Positions 1-9,059 of a stretch of 64,000 bases of DNA are shown piece by piece (positions within the stretch are counted from its first letter, which is position 1; each line of letters begins with the position of its first letter). The position numbers and the translations under genes were made by a program. The DNA comes from Euryarchaeota archaeon UBA24 (GTDB lineage Archaea; Halobacteriota; Halobacteria; Halobacteriales; Hikarchaeaceae), in the NCBI GenBank assembly GCA_002503845.1, contig DASO01000005.1:1-64000 (forward strand), in the 5' to 3' direction. Below the pieces are notes generated by a model that had not been told where the DNA came from, made no database searches, and saw nothing but the letters and a program-made list of their open reading frames with translations.

Positions 1-77
1 AATTATAACGATTAATCATAAATAGAGTTGGTAATAAAAATGAAATTAAAAAGACAGTAAGAGATATAATCGACGGG

Positions 78-287
78 TTATTTTAGACCAAATATACGTT
101 GAGTAGTGGTGCGTAGGACGGATAAGGACCAGAGAATTATGATGAAAGGGAGAAGTGGAATTAGAATTAAGATTAACCCGAGGCCATACAACATCGACAT
201 GATGTTCATTTCACTGTTTGATCGGCTCAGATAGGGAGCGGTTACGGTTCTGAGAAGCTTGTTTGGTTGGGTATCAGAGGGGTCCAT
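78..287 (-). CDS. Small two-segment membrane protein, haloarchaea-like
   Basis: A 69-residue protein of unknown function. The N-terminal third is polar and carries the stretch LLRTVTAPYLSRSNSEMNI. It is followed by a long hydrophobic stretch (about residues 30-60, rich in L and I) that could form one long or two short membrane helices, then a short basic tail. The layout of a polar head with an R-T-V-T-x-x-Y motif followed by the membrane part recalls a short protein family I know from haloarchaea (possibly DUF7535), but I cannot confirm this. It lies downstream of leuS on the same strand with a 74-bp gap and may share its transcript. Confidence 0.6.
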   Translation of the reverse strand: MDPSDTQPNKLLRTVTAPYLSRSNSEMNIMSMLYGLGLILILIPLLPFIIILWSLSVLRTTTQRIFGLK

Positions 288-361
288 ATAGGAAGTATAT
301 GTGAGGGGGGAAATAAACGTTTGAATTTGTAAAAATAGAAATATTTGGTGAACTATAGGTA

Positions 362-3193
362 TTATTCCATATAGATTCCAGGCCGGAAGGGGGCAGATTG
401 GGCCGCTTTTCCAGAAGGGTCTATGGAATTTTCATCTTCGGTGTGAAATTCTATTGTCACTCCTAGTTCTTTTTCGAAGAAGTCTTTGGCAGAAGAATAC
501 AGATTGGATTCTTCGATTGATTTTAACAAGGACAATCGTTCAGGGGGTTGTTGTCGGAGGTATGTCAGTAAAGTGGTTGAAAGCCGCTTAATTTCATTGC
601 CAAATGGACGTAATTCGTCGTTTTGCATTAAGATGCCCATAGCCACCCCCAAATCTAAATTTGAATCAATGAGAGTTTCTAGTACTTGATATTTCCAAGG
701 GGCTGGTGTGTAAATGCTAATCAGAGATGGATTTTTGTTGATTACATTTTTAACTTCGTGTATGTCTGAAAGAAGAGCACGTATCAAATCTTCTTCAAGT
801 TCTATTAAAGGGGCATCAAATTCAAGAGATGTGTTTGGCCAGCTGGCAGTGTCTAGAGGATCCCCGGTCAAGAGTTCGTGTAATTCATTAGACAGGAACG
901 GCATGAAAGGAGAGAGCATGATTAGACGGGTTCTTAATACTTCTCGTAGGGCCCAATTGGATTTTGTGAAGACACTTCTTCGATTGTGCCATTTTATGTG
1001 CTCCTCCAGTTCATAGAAGACAGCTTGACTAGCTGTTCTCGTTTCGAATCGATCTAGCGAAGAGGTAGTTTTTTCAATGATTTGATTAAGTTTTGATAGT
1101 AGCCATTTATCAGGTTTGCTCAAATTCTGATCAGCTGTGGGGAGCGAGATAACATCGAAAGAGCGATTCCAAAAACGGAATAATTGGGTTCTAATTACAT
1201 CTACTTGGTCGGATCTCCAATCGTAATCTTGCCAAGGTTCGGCAGAGCTCAATAAGAAAAATCGAACGGTGTCAGATCCATATTTATTAACAGCTTCTTC
1301 GACTAGAACGACGTGACCTTTAGAAGAAGACATTTTTTCCCCTTCCAATAAACCCATTCCCATTACCATTATTCCATTGGGCCAATGGGATTCATCGAAA
1401 AATTCAGCGTGGTGATATAAAAAGAAAGTTAGGTGATTGCTGATGAGATCGTTTGCGGAGCATCTGTAATTAATTGGGTACCAGTATTCCCATTCTTTCC
1501 TAAGTTCAAGTGCACGGGGGTCTGGAGAAGCTACTGCTGTTGGTCCGAAGAATAAAGCGTCGAAGAATTCGTGGGTCAAGTCATCTGCAGGAATAGAATT
1601 GAGATGATGAGAGATAGTATAATAGGCCATATACAAAGTGGAATCGGAGAGGGGTTCGATGACGTAATCAGGGTCCCAAGGTAAGTGTGTCCCTAGGCCA
1701 TAGTTTCGAATGCAAGGCCACTCTTTTAGCCAATCAATCGTTCGATAATATTCGTTTTTGGTGTTTTGAGGAATCCCATCGAGTTGATCAACGATGTTTA
1801 TTGCTTTTTTTCGCCAGGAATCGTCGTTGTATCGAAGGAACCATGTTTCTTGGGTCGCCACTTCTACACTTCCACCGCAGCGACAGACGACATCTTCTGT
1901 AAACTCGTACATGGTGTCGAATAGATCAAGTTCTAGGTAGTCTTGTTTAATTTGATCTCGTGCTTTCTCTACTGTTTCACCAGAATAAATTCCATAAAAA
2001 TCCCGGAGGATACCAGAGTGGAATTCTTTGTTATACAGTTCATGTGTTGCTTGTTTGAGCAGAGGATCGTTTGATGTCGTTATCCCGAATGATTCAACTA
2101 TATCTTTTGCTGGGAATTCACCATAACCCTCCACTGTTAAAATGGAAATGGGTGTGATATTTTCGAGTGATTTTGGTTTAATTCCATAAGCAGACATCTG
2201 CTCTATATTTTGTTTTGCTTCAGTCAACGCGAGCCAATCATCAGGACTATGTGCAGGGACAGACATCACGGCCCCAGTTGCGTTGTCAGAATCGACAAAT
2301 GTAGCTGGTAAAATAATTACAGATTCTTCTGTGATTGGGTTTTGTATAAACTCACCAATTAATGTCTCAGAAAGGACTTCGCGTTCAATAGTTACATTCC
2401 TGGCTTGGAGTGAAAATTTACCAGCAGCTTCTTTGGAAATAATCCATTTTTCCCCATCTACATTTGCTTCAACATAGATGGAGTTTGGATTAACAAAAGC
2501 GTTGGTTACTCCCCTGATCGTTTCAGGTCGGAGAGTTGCCATGGGAATTATAAAATCACCCCATTTGAATTTGATTAAAGTATACTCTTGAAATTCCGCA
2601 TTTTCTCCTCGGAGGATGTCATGAGTAGTTACGGGATTCTTTTCATTCGTGCAAAACTTAACGGGATGCAATCCTTTTTCGAGTAATCCGCGGTTGTGGA
2701 GAGTGTCGTATTGCCAGGTAATAAACTTTGAATAACGTTCATCGTTGGTTGTGAATTCACGTCTCCAATCAATACTGAGACCAAGGTTTTTCATGCCTAT
2801 TCGGTAATGATTGTCTATAAAATGGTGTGCGAACCCCATTGGTGTTTTGAGTTCGTCTAATTCTTCATCGGAGACACCAAAAATATCTTGAAGTACCGAT
2901 AGTTGTTCAGGCTCCCTTTTTTTTAAACGTTCGACTGCCCCAACTATAGGAGTTCCAGTGACATGCCAAGCCATTGGAAAAAGAACAGATTCTCCACAAA
3001 GTCTACGGTATCTTGCATAGACATCAGGTACAGCGTAAGTGCGTGCGTGTCCAATGTGCATTCCGCCACTAGGATAAGGATATGCAACGGTTATGAATGT
3101 GGATTCATTATTACTAGGGTTTGCCTCATAAGTCCCATTTGACATCCACCGATCCTTCCACTTGTTCTCAATGGAGGATGGTTGGTATTCCAT
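362..3193 (-). CDS. leuS: Leucyl-tRNA synthetase
   Basis: Charges tRNA-Leu with leucine using ATP in the cytoplasm. At 943 residues it has the size of an archaeal/eukaryotic-type LeuRS. The class I signatures are visible: HIGH at residues 46-49 (context PYPSGGMHIGHARTY) and KMSSS near residue 620 (context GEKMSSSKGH). A long insertion between them, with the segment TLRPETIRGVTNAFVNP, is the CP1 editing domain that hydrolyses mischarged tRNA. The ATG start is followed directly by the conserved opening (EYQPSSIENKWKDRW), so no extension is needed. The gene stands alone upstream of a small membrane protein and downstream of bcp. Confidence 0.97.
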   Translation of the reverse strand: MEYQPSSIENKWKDRWMSNGTYEANPSNNESTFITVAYPYPSGGMHIGHARTYAVPDVYARYRRLCGESVLFPMAWHVTGTPIVGAVERLKKREPEQLSVLQDIFGVSDEELDELKTPMGFAHHFIDNHYRIGMKNLGLSIDWRREFTTNDERYSKFITWQYDTLHNRGLLEKGLHPVKFCTNEKNPVTTHDILRGENAEFQEYTLIKFKWGDFIIPMATLRPETIRGVTNAFVNPNSIYVEANVDGEKWIISKEAAGKFSLQARNVTIEREVLSETLIGEFIQNPITEESVIILPATFVDSDNATGAVMSVPAHSPDDWLALTEAKQNIEQMSAYGIKPKSLENITPISILTVEGYGEFPAKDIVESFGITTSNDPLLKQATHELYNKEFHSGILRDFYGIYSGETVEKARDQIKQDYLELDLFDTMYEFTEDVVCRCGGSVEVATQETWFLRYNDDSWRKKAINIVDQLDGIPQNTKNEYYRTIDWLKEWPCIRNYGLGTHLPWDPDYVIEPLSDSTLYMAYYTISHHLNSIPADDLTHEFFDALFFGPTAVASPDPRALELRKEWEYWYPINYRCSANDLISNHLTFFLYHHAEFFDESHWPNGIMVMGMGLLEGEKMSSSKGHVVLVEEAVNKYGSDTVRFFLLSSAEPWQDYDWRSDQVDVIRTQLFRFWNRSFDVISLPTADQNLSKPDKWLLSKLNQIIEKTTSSLDRFETRTASQAVFYELEEHIKWHNRRSVFTKSNWALREVLRTRLIMLSPFMPFLSNELHELLTGDPLDTASWPNTSLEFDAPLIELEEDLIRALLSDIHEVKNVINKNPSLISIYTPAPWKYQVLETLIDSNLDLGVAMGILMQNDELRPFGNEIKRLSTTLLTYLRQQPPERLSLLKSIEESNLYSSAKDFFEKELGVTIEFHTEDENSIDPSGKAAQSAPFRPGIYME

Positions 3194-3279
3194 AGTACAT
3201 TGTTTTATATCCTAGAGTTAAAAGAACTCGAAATTTGTCTTGATGTGATGTGAGACGGCGAAAGTAAGAAAAATTGAAA

Positions 3280-3723
3280 TTAGTCTTCTAATATTTCATT
3301 GAGTTTAGACAGAACAGCGTCGGAATGGCCATCTGGTTTGACATTGTTGTAGACTGCCTGGATGGAACCATTAGAGATGATAAAAGTGGTTCGTGCGGGT
3401 TTGCCATCGCTGATATCAAAACCAAAGTGAGTAGCTACAATTCCTTCGGGGTCGGCTAGGAGATTTAATTCTAAGTCATACTTGTTGCAAAAGGAAGAAT
3501 GAGAATCCACAGAATCCATAGATACTCCATATACTTCTGCCCCTATTGCTTCGTATTGAGAGAGTGATTCATTGAATTGAACTGCCTCAGTGGTACACCC
3601 AGGTGTGTCGTCACGGGGGTAGAAATACACGACAGTGGGGTCGCTGAAAGAAAGAGTCATTGTTTCACCTTTTTGATTTGGGGCGCTTACTTCAGATATT
3701 TGATCTCCAACATTAAGAGTCAT
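3280..3723 (-). CDS. bcp: Peroxiredoxin of the BCP/PrxQ type
   Basis: A thioredoxin-fold peroxidase of 147 residues that reduces hydrogen peroxide and organic hydroperoxides. The peroxidatic cysteine is C43 in the motif YPRDDTPGCTTEA. The resolving cysteine usually found five residues later in many BCP proteins is absent (C-T-T-E-A-V). The only other cysteine is in SSFCNKYDL, so the enzyme may act as a 1-Cys peroxiredoxin or use this distant residue. The C-terminal half has the expected ARTTFII strand. The reductant cannot be inferred from the neighbours (leuS and pheA). Confidence 0.93.
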   Translation of the reverse strand: MTLNVGDQISEVSAPNQKGETMTLSFSDPTVVYFYPRDDTPGCTTEAVQFNESLSQYEAIGAEVYGVSMDSVDSHSSFCNKYDLELNLLADPEGIVATHFGFDISDGKPARTTFIISNGSIQAVYNNVKPDGHSDAVLSKLNEILED

Positions 3724-3783
3724 AATGGAGAATTGAACTTAGTAACAAAAACACCTTTCTAATTGATTTTTTGTTTAAAGTTA

Positions 3784-4590
3784 TCAAGAAAGGTGGGTCA
3801 CATTGTAAGAACCAAGGGATCTGACCCATCCATTTTCACTTACGATAGCGTGAAGATTTGAAAAAACTTCCAGGGTTCTACTTTCATCAGAACTTGCTTC
3901 AAAATCTATATGAAATAAGTAATCTCCAAGTTTATTCCCACTGGGGCGGGATTCAATTCGGGTTAAGTTGATATCTTGGTCAGCGAAAGTTTGAAGAATT
4001 TTGAGTAATAAACCAGAATAATCACTTTGAGGATAGATGATAACAGAGGTTTTTTTCCCAAGTTTTTGACGTTTTGTAGGAGGGGCTATGACGAAAAATC
4101 TAGTGGAGTTGGAAGATTGATCTTGGATGTTTTTAGCCAAGGTTTTTAATTTTTCATTGGAGCTTTGAGGATGTCCAATTGCTGCGATAGAATCATCTTC
4201 GGTTGCTCTATCGATACCACTTGCAGTGCTAGTTGTTGGTTCGAGTTTTAAATCGGGGTAGTTTGAAGTGATAAAATTGCGGCATTGTGCTAGTGCTTGG
4301 GGATGGCTTGTGATAGTGTCAAAAGTTGTCGATTGGGCTAAGAGAGCGTGTTGTATTGGGGCGACTACTTCTTCAAGTATAGCTATGTCGTGATCCACCA
4401 GAGAGGAGAGACTCTCCGTAACAGATCCTTCGATGCTATTTTCTACGGGGATAATACCTTTATCGAAAGTACCATCAGAAACATCTTTTACAATAGCGGT
4501 TACCGAGTTGCGGAATACTATATCGTCGGAAAAAGATAGAGAAACTCTATGGGAATAGGTTCCAGCAGGTCCTAATGTAAGTATGCTCAT
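3784..4590 (-). CDS. pheA: Prephenate dehydratase
   Basis: Converts prephenate to phenylpyruvate in phenylalanine biosynthesis. The 268-residue protein opens with the family signature LGPAGTYSH. It has the catalytic-domain TRF motif in SSNSTRFFVIAPP and a C-terminal ACT domain (about residues 185-260) with the phenylalanine-binding ESRP motif (INLTRIESRPSG). End-product inhibition by phenylalanine is expected for this architecture. There is no chorismate mutase domain, so mutase activity must come from another gene. It lies between lpd and bcp on the same strand. Confidence 0.95.
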   Translation of the reverse strand: MSILTLGPAGTYSHRVSLSFSDDIVFRNSVTAIVKDVSDGTFDKGIIPVENSIEGSVTESLSSLVDHDIAILEEVVAPIQHALLAQSTTFDTITSHPQALAQCRNFITSNYPDLKLEPTTSTASGIDRATEDDSIAAIGHPQSSNEKLKTLAKNIQDQSSNSTRFFVIAPPTKRQKLGKKTSVIIYPQSDYSGLLLKILQTFADQDINLTRIESRPSGNKLGDYLFHIDFEASSDESRTLEVFSNLHAIVSENGWVRSLGSYNVTHLS

Positions 4591-4653
4591 CTTCCACAGG
4601 CTACTTCATTAAGGGTAAAAAGGTCATCGTTAGGGGTTATATGGCATAATTCA

Positions 4654-6054
4654 TTAACGATTAGATGCAATTCTAGCGGCTGTGGCTATTAACTCAGAGA
4701 ATGTGGGGTGGGCATGAATTGTGTTTGCTAAATCGGAGGTGGTGGTCTTTGATTGAATTGCAAGTCCAATTTCAGCTATGAGTTCAGATGCAGAGGGCCC
4801 CACTATTTGCCCTCCAATGACAGATCCAGTGGATGCTTCAGAAACTATTCGAACGAATCCTATGGGTTCATTCGTTAGGTGTGCTCTACCGAGGGCGCTA
4901 TAAGGAACTTTTCCGATAGAAACATCCAAACCTTCTTCCTCGGCTTGTAGTTTGGTCAAACCCACAGTGCCAATTTCAGGAGTGGTAAAAACTACTGAAG
5001 GGACGGAAGTATTATTTGAAATAACATTTTTATTTGAGATGGCTTCTGCTGCTATTTTTCCTTCCATACTAGCTTTATGGGCCAGCATAGGTGGGCCAGC
5101 GACATCTCCTATAGCGAATATATTTGAAATCGAAGTACGGCACTGGTTGTCGACGGGAATAAAACCATGCGAATCTGGTTTGAGTGAAATTGCATCTAGA
5201 TCGAGGGTTTCAGTTACAGGAGTCCTCCCGACTGCAACTATGGCTTTGTCACAAGAGTAATCGTGAGTATCTCCAGTGGGAGTGGTGGTTGTTATTGTGA
5301 TTCTAGATTTAGATTTGGACCAAGACGAAACAGATTCGCCGAAGTGAAAATTTATTCCGATGTGTTCGGAATGTTTTTGAACTAGTTTGGAAATATCATC
5401 CTCATAGTTAGGGAGTATTTTGTGTTGTAGTTCAATGACATCGACGTGAGATCCAAGTTTGGCGAATAAAGCAGATAGCTCCATTCCGATATATCCAGCT
5501 CCAACGATGACTAATTTTTCAGGGATTGATTTTAGAGACAGAGCAGTTTTAGAACTAATAATATTGTTAGAATCGAATTCAAATCCAGATAGTTCAGTGG
5601 GCCTACTTCCGGTTGCTATTATTGCATGTTTGAAGGAGATGTCACGGAGGGGATGGGGAGAAGGGGGGGTTAATCTTGCAGAAGTAGTAGTTAAGAAAGT
5701 TATTGCTCCGTGGAGTAAATTAATTTTCTTGGCCAGACACATTTTTTCTATTTGCCGTTCCAATTGAGAAACAATCCCATTTTTCCAAGAATTCAATTGG
5801 GTGAAATCGATCGAATGGGAGGAGGTAATGCCCATATTTTCTGCATGGGACATGCTATATGCCAGGTTGGTTGCTCCGATGAGGGCTTTGGAAGGCATAC
5901 AACCACTGTGGACACATACTCCTCCATATTTATTCATTTCTGCCAATGTGACATCGAGGCCCAGTTGGCTAGCACGTAGTGCGGCTTCATGCCCACCTGG
6001 TCCAGATCCAATTATGAGAAGGTCTGTTGAAATTGGACCATTATTGTTTTCCAT
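4654..6054 (-). CDS. lpd: Dihydrolipoyl dehydrogenase
   Basis: An FAD-dependent enzyme that re-oxidises dihydrolipoamide with NAD+ in 2-oxoacid dehydrogenase and/or glycine cleavage complexes. The 466-residue protein has an N-terminal FAD-binding fold (LIIGSGPGGHEAA), the redox-active cysteine pair C47/C52 in GGVCVHSGCMPSKAL, a second nucleotide fold (LVIVGAGYIGMELSALFAKLG) and the C-terminal His-Glu dyad in HAHPTFSELI. It follows lipA directly on the same strand. This pairs lipoate formation with the enzyme that uses lipoate, although no E1/E2 genes are in the window. Confidence 0.96.
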   Translation of the reverse strand: MENNNGPISTDLLIIGSGPGGHEAALRASQLGLDVTLAEMNKYGGVCVHSGCMPSKALIGATNLAYSMSHAENMGITSSHSIDFTQLNSWKNGIVSQLERQIEKMCLAKKINLLHGAITFLTTTSARLTPPSPHPLRDISFKHAIIATGSRPTELSGFEFDSNNIISSKTALSLKSIPEKLVIVGAGYIGMELSALFAKLGSHVDVIELQHKILPNYEDDISKLVQKHSEHIGINFHFGESVSSWSKSKSRITITTTTPTGDTHDYSCDKAIVAVGRTPVTETLDLDAISLKPDSHGFIPVDNQCRTSISNIFAIGDVAGPPMLAHKASMEGKIAAEAISNKNVISNNTSVPSVVFTTPEIGTVGLTKLQAEEEGLDVSIGKVPYSALGRAHLTNEPIGFVRIVSEASTGSVIGGQIVGPSASELIAEIGLAIQSKTTTSDLANTIHAHPTFSELIATAARIASNR

Positions 6055-6112
6055 TATTCATAAATAATCATCTTTTCTGTCCGTATAAAGTAGAGGAATG
6101 GGAAATATAGTA

Positions 6113-7018
6113 TCATGCGGAGGTGGTAGAATTTGAGATTAAAGATCGGATGAAAAATTCACCCGCTCGATAAGAAGATCGAACCAGAGGTCCGCTGGCA
6201 CAATATAAAAATTTTAGTTCATCTTCAGCGACATATTTCCAGGTCTCAAATTTGAGTGGGGAGACATATTCAAATACTTCTAAATGCCGGGGGGAGGGTT
6301 GTAAATATTGACCCAAAGTTACAAAATTTACACCGTTTTCTCTGAGGTCCGATAGGGTTTGGTAGACTTCTCCATCATATTCTCCCAGACCCAGCATTAA
6401 AGAAGATTTAGTATAGATATCAGAAGTTGAATTGATATAATCCAGTACAGATAAAGATTGTTCGTAGCCGGCCCTTCTATCTCGGATCGGCCATTGGAGC
6501 CGCTCCACAGTTTCTATATTATGAGCTATCACATCTGGCTTTGCCGCAATGATTTTGTCAAGTAAACCCAATTCGGATTGGAAATCGGGTATCAGAGTTT
6601 CTATCAAAGTATTAGGATTGAGACTTCGAATTGCTTTGATTGTTTTTGCGAAATGGCCCACTCCTTGGTCTGGCAAATCATCTCGATTGACAGATGTTAA
6701 TACCGCATAGTCTAGATTTAGTTCAGAAATAGCAGATGCGATGTTTAGAGGTTCGTCGGGGTCTAGAGGTAGCATCCCACCAGTCGTTACATTGCAAAAA
6801 TTACATGTCCGGGAGCATCTGTCTCCCATCAACATGAAAGTCGCAGTTCCAGGGGATTTTTTTCCAGACCAACATTCTCCAATGTTAGGACAATGCGCTT
6901 CTTCACATACAGTATGAAGGTCATATTTTCGCAGGGTCTGTTTGATGTGAGTAAATTGGGATCCGGAAGGTAGAGAAATTTTTAACCAGGATGGTTTTTT
7001 TCCAGAAGCACTTGCCAT
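6113..7018 (-). CDS. lipA: Lipoyl synthase (radical SAM)
   Basis: Inserts two sulfurs into protein-bound octanoyl chains to make lipoyl cofactors. All three diagnostic motifs are present in the 301-residue protein. The auxiliary 4Fe-4S cluster motif is CEEAHCPNIGEC, the radical-SAM motif is CSRTCNFC, and the C-terminal RSSY serine ligand lies in LVRSSYRAGEF. The start at 7018 gives a normal length. It is upstream of lpd with a 58-bp gap and probably in the same operon. LipB or lipoate ligase is not seen here. Confidence 0.96.
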   Translation of the reverse strand: MASASGKKPSWLKISLPSGSQFTHIKQTLRKYDLHTVCEEAHCPNIGECWSGKKSPGTATFMLMGDRCSRTCNFCNVTTGGMLPLDPDEPLNIASAISELNLDYAVLTSVNRDDLPDQGVGHFAKTIKAIRSLNPNTLIETLIPDFQSELGLLDKIIAAKPDVIAHNIETVERLQWPIRDRRAGYEQSLSVLDYINSTSDIYTKSSLMLGLGEYDGEVYQTLSDLRENGVNFVTLGQYLQPSPRHLEVFEYVSPLKFETWKYVAEDELKFLYCASGPLVRSSYRAGEFFIRSLISNSTTSA

Positions 7019-7073
7019 TATTACTCGAAATGAGTTGGGTGGTGAAATAAGTGACTAATGGGGATAAGTGGAA

Positions 7074-7144
7074 TGCGCCGACCGGGAATTGAACCCGGGC
7101 CATGAGCTTGGGAAGCTCAGGTCATACCACTAGACTATCGGCGC
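7074..7144 (-). tRNA. tRNA-Gly (anticodon CCC)
   Basis: Reading the minus strand, a 7-bp acceptor stem (GCGCCGA with TCGGCGC), a D-arm, a 5-bp anticodon stem TGAGC/GCTCA with loop TTCCCAA (anticodon CCC), and a T-arm CCGGG-TTCAATT-CCCGG fold without conflict. The discriminator base is A (position 7074). CCA is not encoded. No intron is seen. Confidence 0.95.
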
Positions 7145-7246
7145 GAATTATGATTGATTCGCATATGAGGATGCGTTAGAGTACTGTTTGTTATGTAAAC
7201 GGAAAGATCGATCGGGTATTATCTGTTGGAGTACTTATAGAAACCC

Positions 7247-8068
7247 ATGCTAGCGGGACATGGGATTTCTGATTTGGAGTTGACAGAACAAGAGTTGGAA
7301 CATACTAAAGAACGCATAATTCAGTTTATTGGAAAAAGCGTGATTGATGCAGGAGCAGAAGGAGTAGTTATAGGTTTATCAGGTGGAATTGATAGTACTC
7401 TTACGGCTTACTTGGCGGTAGAAGCACTTGGAGTGGGGGGCGTATATGGAGTGGTAATGCCAAGTAAAGTGAATAAAAAGGAAAATATGAAGGATGCAAT
7501 TCAAGTTGCAAATGATATAAAAATAGAACATAGTGTGATTGAAATTGAATCTATTGTTGAAGAAATAGAATCTTCCATGGGGAAAGGGGGGGTAAAAAAA
7601 GAAATAGACGAGATAGAAGATAGAGTAATAGGAAATTTGAGGGGAAGAGTGAGGGCGATCGTTTTGTATCGCATGGCAAATGCTAATAATTCGATAGTGA
7701 TAGGAACGGGGAACAGAACAGAAGCATTGATAGGATATTTTACAAAGTATGGAGATGGTGCAGTGGATTGCCACCCTATAGGGAATCTCTATAAATGCCA
7801 AGTTAGACAGTTGGCGGAGTGGGTGGGAGTACCGAATAAGTATATCACTAAAGCGCCGACTGCAGGGTTATGGGAAGGACAGACAGATGAAAAGGAACTG
7901 GGCATGGGATATGATATTTTGGATTTGATTCTATATTTATTGATTGAACAGAAAATGCCAGTTGGAGAAGTACAAAAAATATTAGAAATAGATGGAAAGG
8001 AGGTACTAGAAGTACAGAAAATGTATGAGTTGAGCGAACATAAGAGAAGCGTCCCACCTAGCCCCTAG
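7247..8068 (+). CDS. nadE: NAD synthetase, ammonia-dependent
   Basis: Amidates nicotinate adenine dinucleotide to NAD using ammonia and ATP. The 273-residue protein has the PP-loop SGGIDS (residues 45-50). It also has the conserved core GTGNRTEALIGYFTKYGDGA followed by DCHPIGNLYKCQVRQLA, and the C-terminal HKRSVPP that ends haloarchaeal homologues. There is no glutaminase domain, so ammonia is the expected nitrogen donor. The ATG at 7247 is the first plausible start. The gene is monocistronic, between two tRNA genes on the opposite strand. Confidence 0.95.
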   Translation: MLAGHGISDLELTEQELEHTKERIIQFIGKSVIDAGAEGVVIGLSGGIDSTLTAYLAVEALGVGGVYGVVMPSKVNKKENMKDAIQVANDIKIEHSVIEIESIVEEIESSMGKGGVKKEIDEIEDRVIGNLRGRVRAIVLYRMANANNSIVIGTGNRTEALIGYFTKYGDGAVDCHPIGNLYKCQVRQLAEWVGVPNKYITKAPTAGLWEGQTDEKELGMGYDILDLILYLLIEQKMPVGEVQKILEIDGKEVLEVQKMYELSEHKRSVPPSP

Positions 8069-8100
8069 AAGTTATCCTTTAGATAGATAAGGTCGTTCGA

Positions 8101-8172
8101 AGCCTGATCCGGGAATTGAACCCGGGATCTCGTCCTTACCAAGGACGCGCTTTACCCCTAAGCCAATCAGGC
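8101..8172 (-). tRNA. tRNA-Thr (anticodon GGT)
   Basis: On the minus strand the acceptor stem GCCTGAT pairs with ATCAGGC. The D-arm GCTT...AAGC, anticodon stem CGTCC/GGACG with loop TTGGTAA (anticodon GGT) and T-arm CCGGG-TTCAATT-CCCGG all fold. The discriminator is T (position 8101), as is usual for archaeal tRNA-Thr. CCA is not encoded. Confidence 0.95.
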
Positions 8173-8255
8173 ACACGTTATGCAGTACGTTATCATGTTT
8201 ATGCATTTCTAAATCATTCTACTTCTGTTGTTCTGCTTAACTGGGCTAACTACCT

Positions 8256-8900
8256 TTACTTTCCAGAAGATATAACCAACAAAAAATCCTCTTCTTCGCC
8301 TTGTTCTATTGTTTGTATTAATCTCAAAATGTGATCTTTGGATTCTTTTGAGATGTCAAAATTGAGTAGTTGTTTGGTGTCAAATTCAGATGGCATTTCT
8401 GAACTTGATGAAACGAATCCAGCGATGATTGCTAACTCAAAGATATTCCGCTCCAAGCTCATTCTGCGCGTTAGAGTTCCAGTGGGCGTATCAGACCACT
8501 CAGCTTCTGTAATTCCAAATTCTCGGATGGTTTCTACAGCTTTAGGTGCGGCTTTTGTATGAGATAAGAGATAGAATCCCCTTGCAACCATAACATCTGC
8601 AGCAAGCAGATCCATATCGGTGATTAATTTTTGTTCGTTGTTTTTCCAACGGTTTTCTCGAACGAGATCTTGTGTTAGCCGCAAGCCTTCATAGATTAAT
8701 TGTACTCCAGCGGCTTTTGAATCTACAATAATTGATTCTTCATCAGTATGCCTCACTTCGTCAGATACTACGATGGTTGCTAATCCGAAGGTGGGGGAAT
8801 CGGATTCGATTTGACCAGTTATAATTTCTCTGAGTCCTGTTGGTTCAACTTCATCGACTGCCCTACAAGATGCTGCCCGAACTCGGGAGACTGCGTCCAT
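8256..8900 (-). CDS. Uncharacterised haloarchaea-like helical protein
   Basis: A 214-residue protein, largely alpha-helical by composition, without a signal peptide or clear membrane segment. The block AAGVQLIYEGLRLTQDLV, followed by DLLAADVMVARGFYLLSHT and later ERNIFELAIIAGF, recalls a haloarchaeal hypothetical family (possibly DUF7114), which has been likened to polyprenyl synthetases. I cannot assign a reaction. I chose the ATG at 8900 over an in-frame TTG at 8930 because the conserved-looking part begins MDAVSRVRAAS. It lies downstream of the surface glycoprotein gene but behind a terminator-like hairpin, so it probably has its own promoter. Confidence 0.65.
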   Translation of the reverse strand: MDAVSRVRAASCRAVDEVEPTGLREIITGQIESDSPTFGLATIVVSDEVRHTDEESIIVDSKAAGVQLIYEGLRLTQDLVRENRWKNNEQKLITDMDLLAADVMVARGFYLLSHTKAAPKAVETIREFGITEAEWSDTPTGTLTRRMSLERNIFELAIIAGFVSSSSEMPSEFDTKQLLNFDISKESKDHILRLIQTIEQGEEEDFLLVISSGK

Positions 8901-8992
8901 TACTGTAGCTAGTAGGCATATCGAGTCCAAAAGACCTTTGGAAACGATCTGCTGAAAGAATATTATCTGTGATTTTTATTACGTTTAGTAAA

Positions 8993-9016
8993 TAAAAAAA
9001 ATAGAGCAATCGCTCT
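8993..9016 (-). terminator. Hairpin plus T-run terminator of the surface glycoprotein gene
   Basis: On the minus strand, about 45 bp after the stop codon of the surface glycoprotein gene, a perfect 5-bp hairpin AGAGC-GATT-GCTCT (9016-9003) is followed by ATTTTTTTTATT. This is a strong intrinsic terminator layout and fits the expected very high expression of the gene. Confidence 0.65.
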
Positions 9017-9059
9017 GGGTTTAAAAATAAGAAAAAGCTGAAGAAAGAAAGCTACTCGG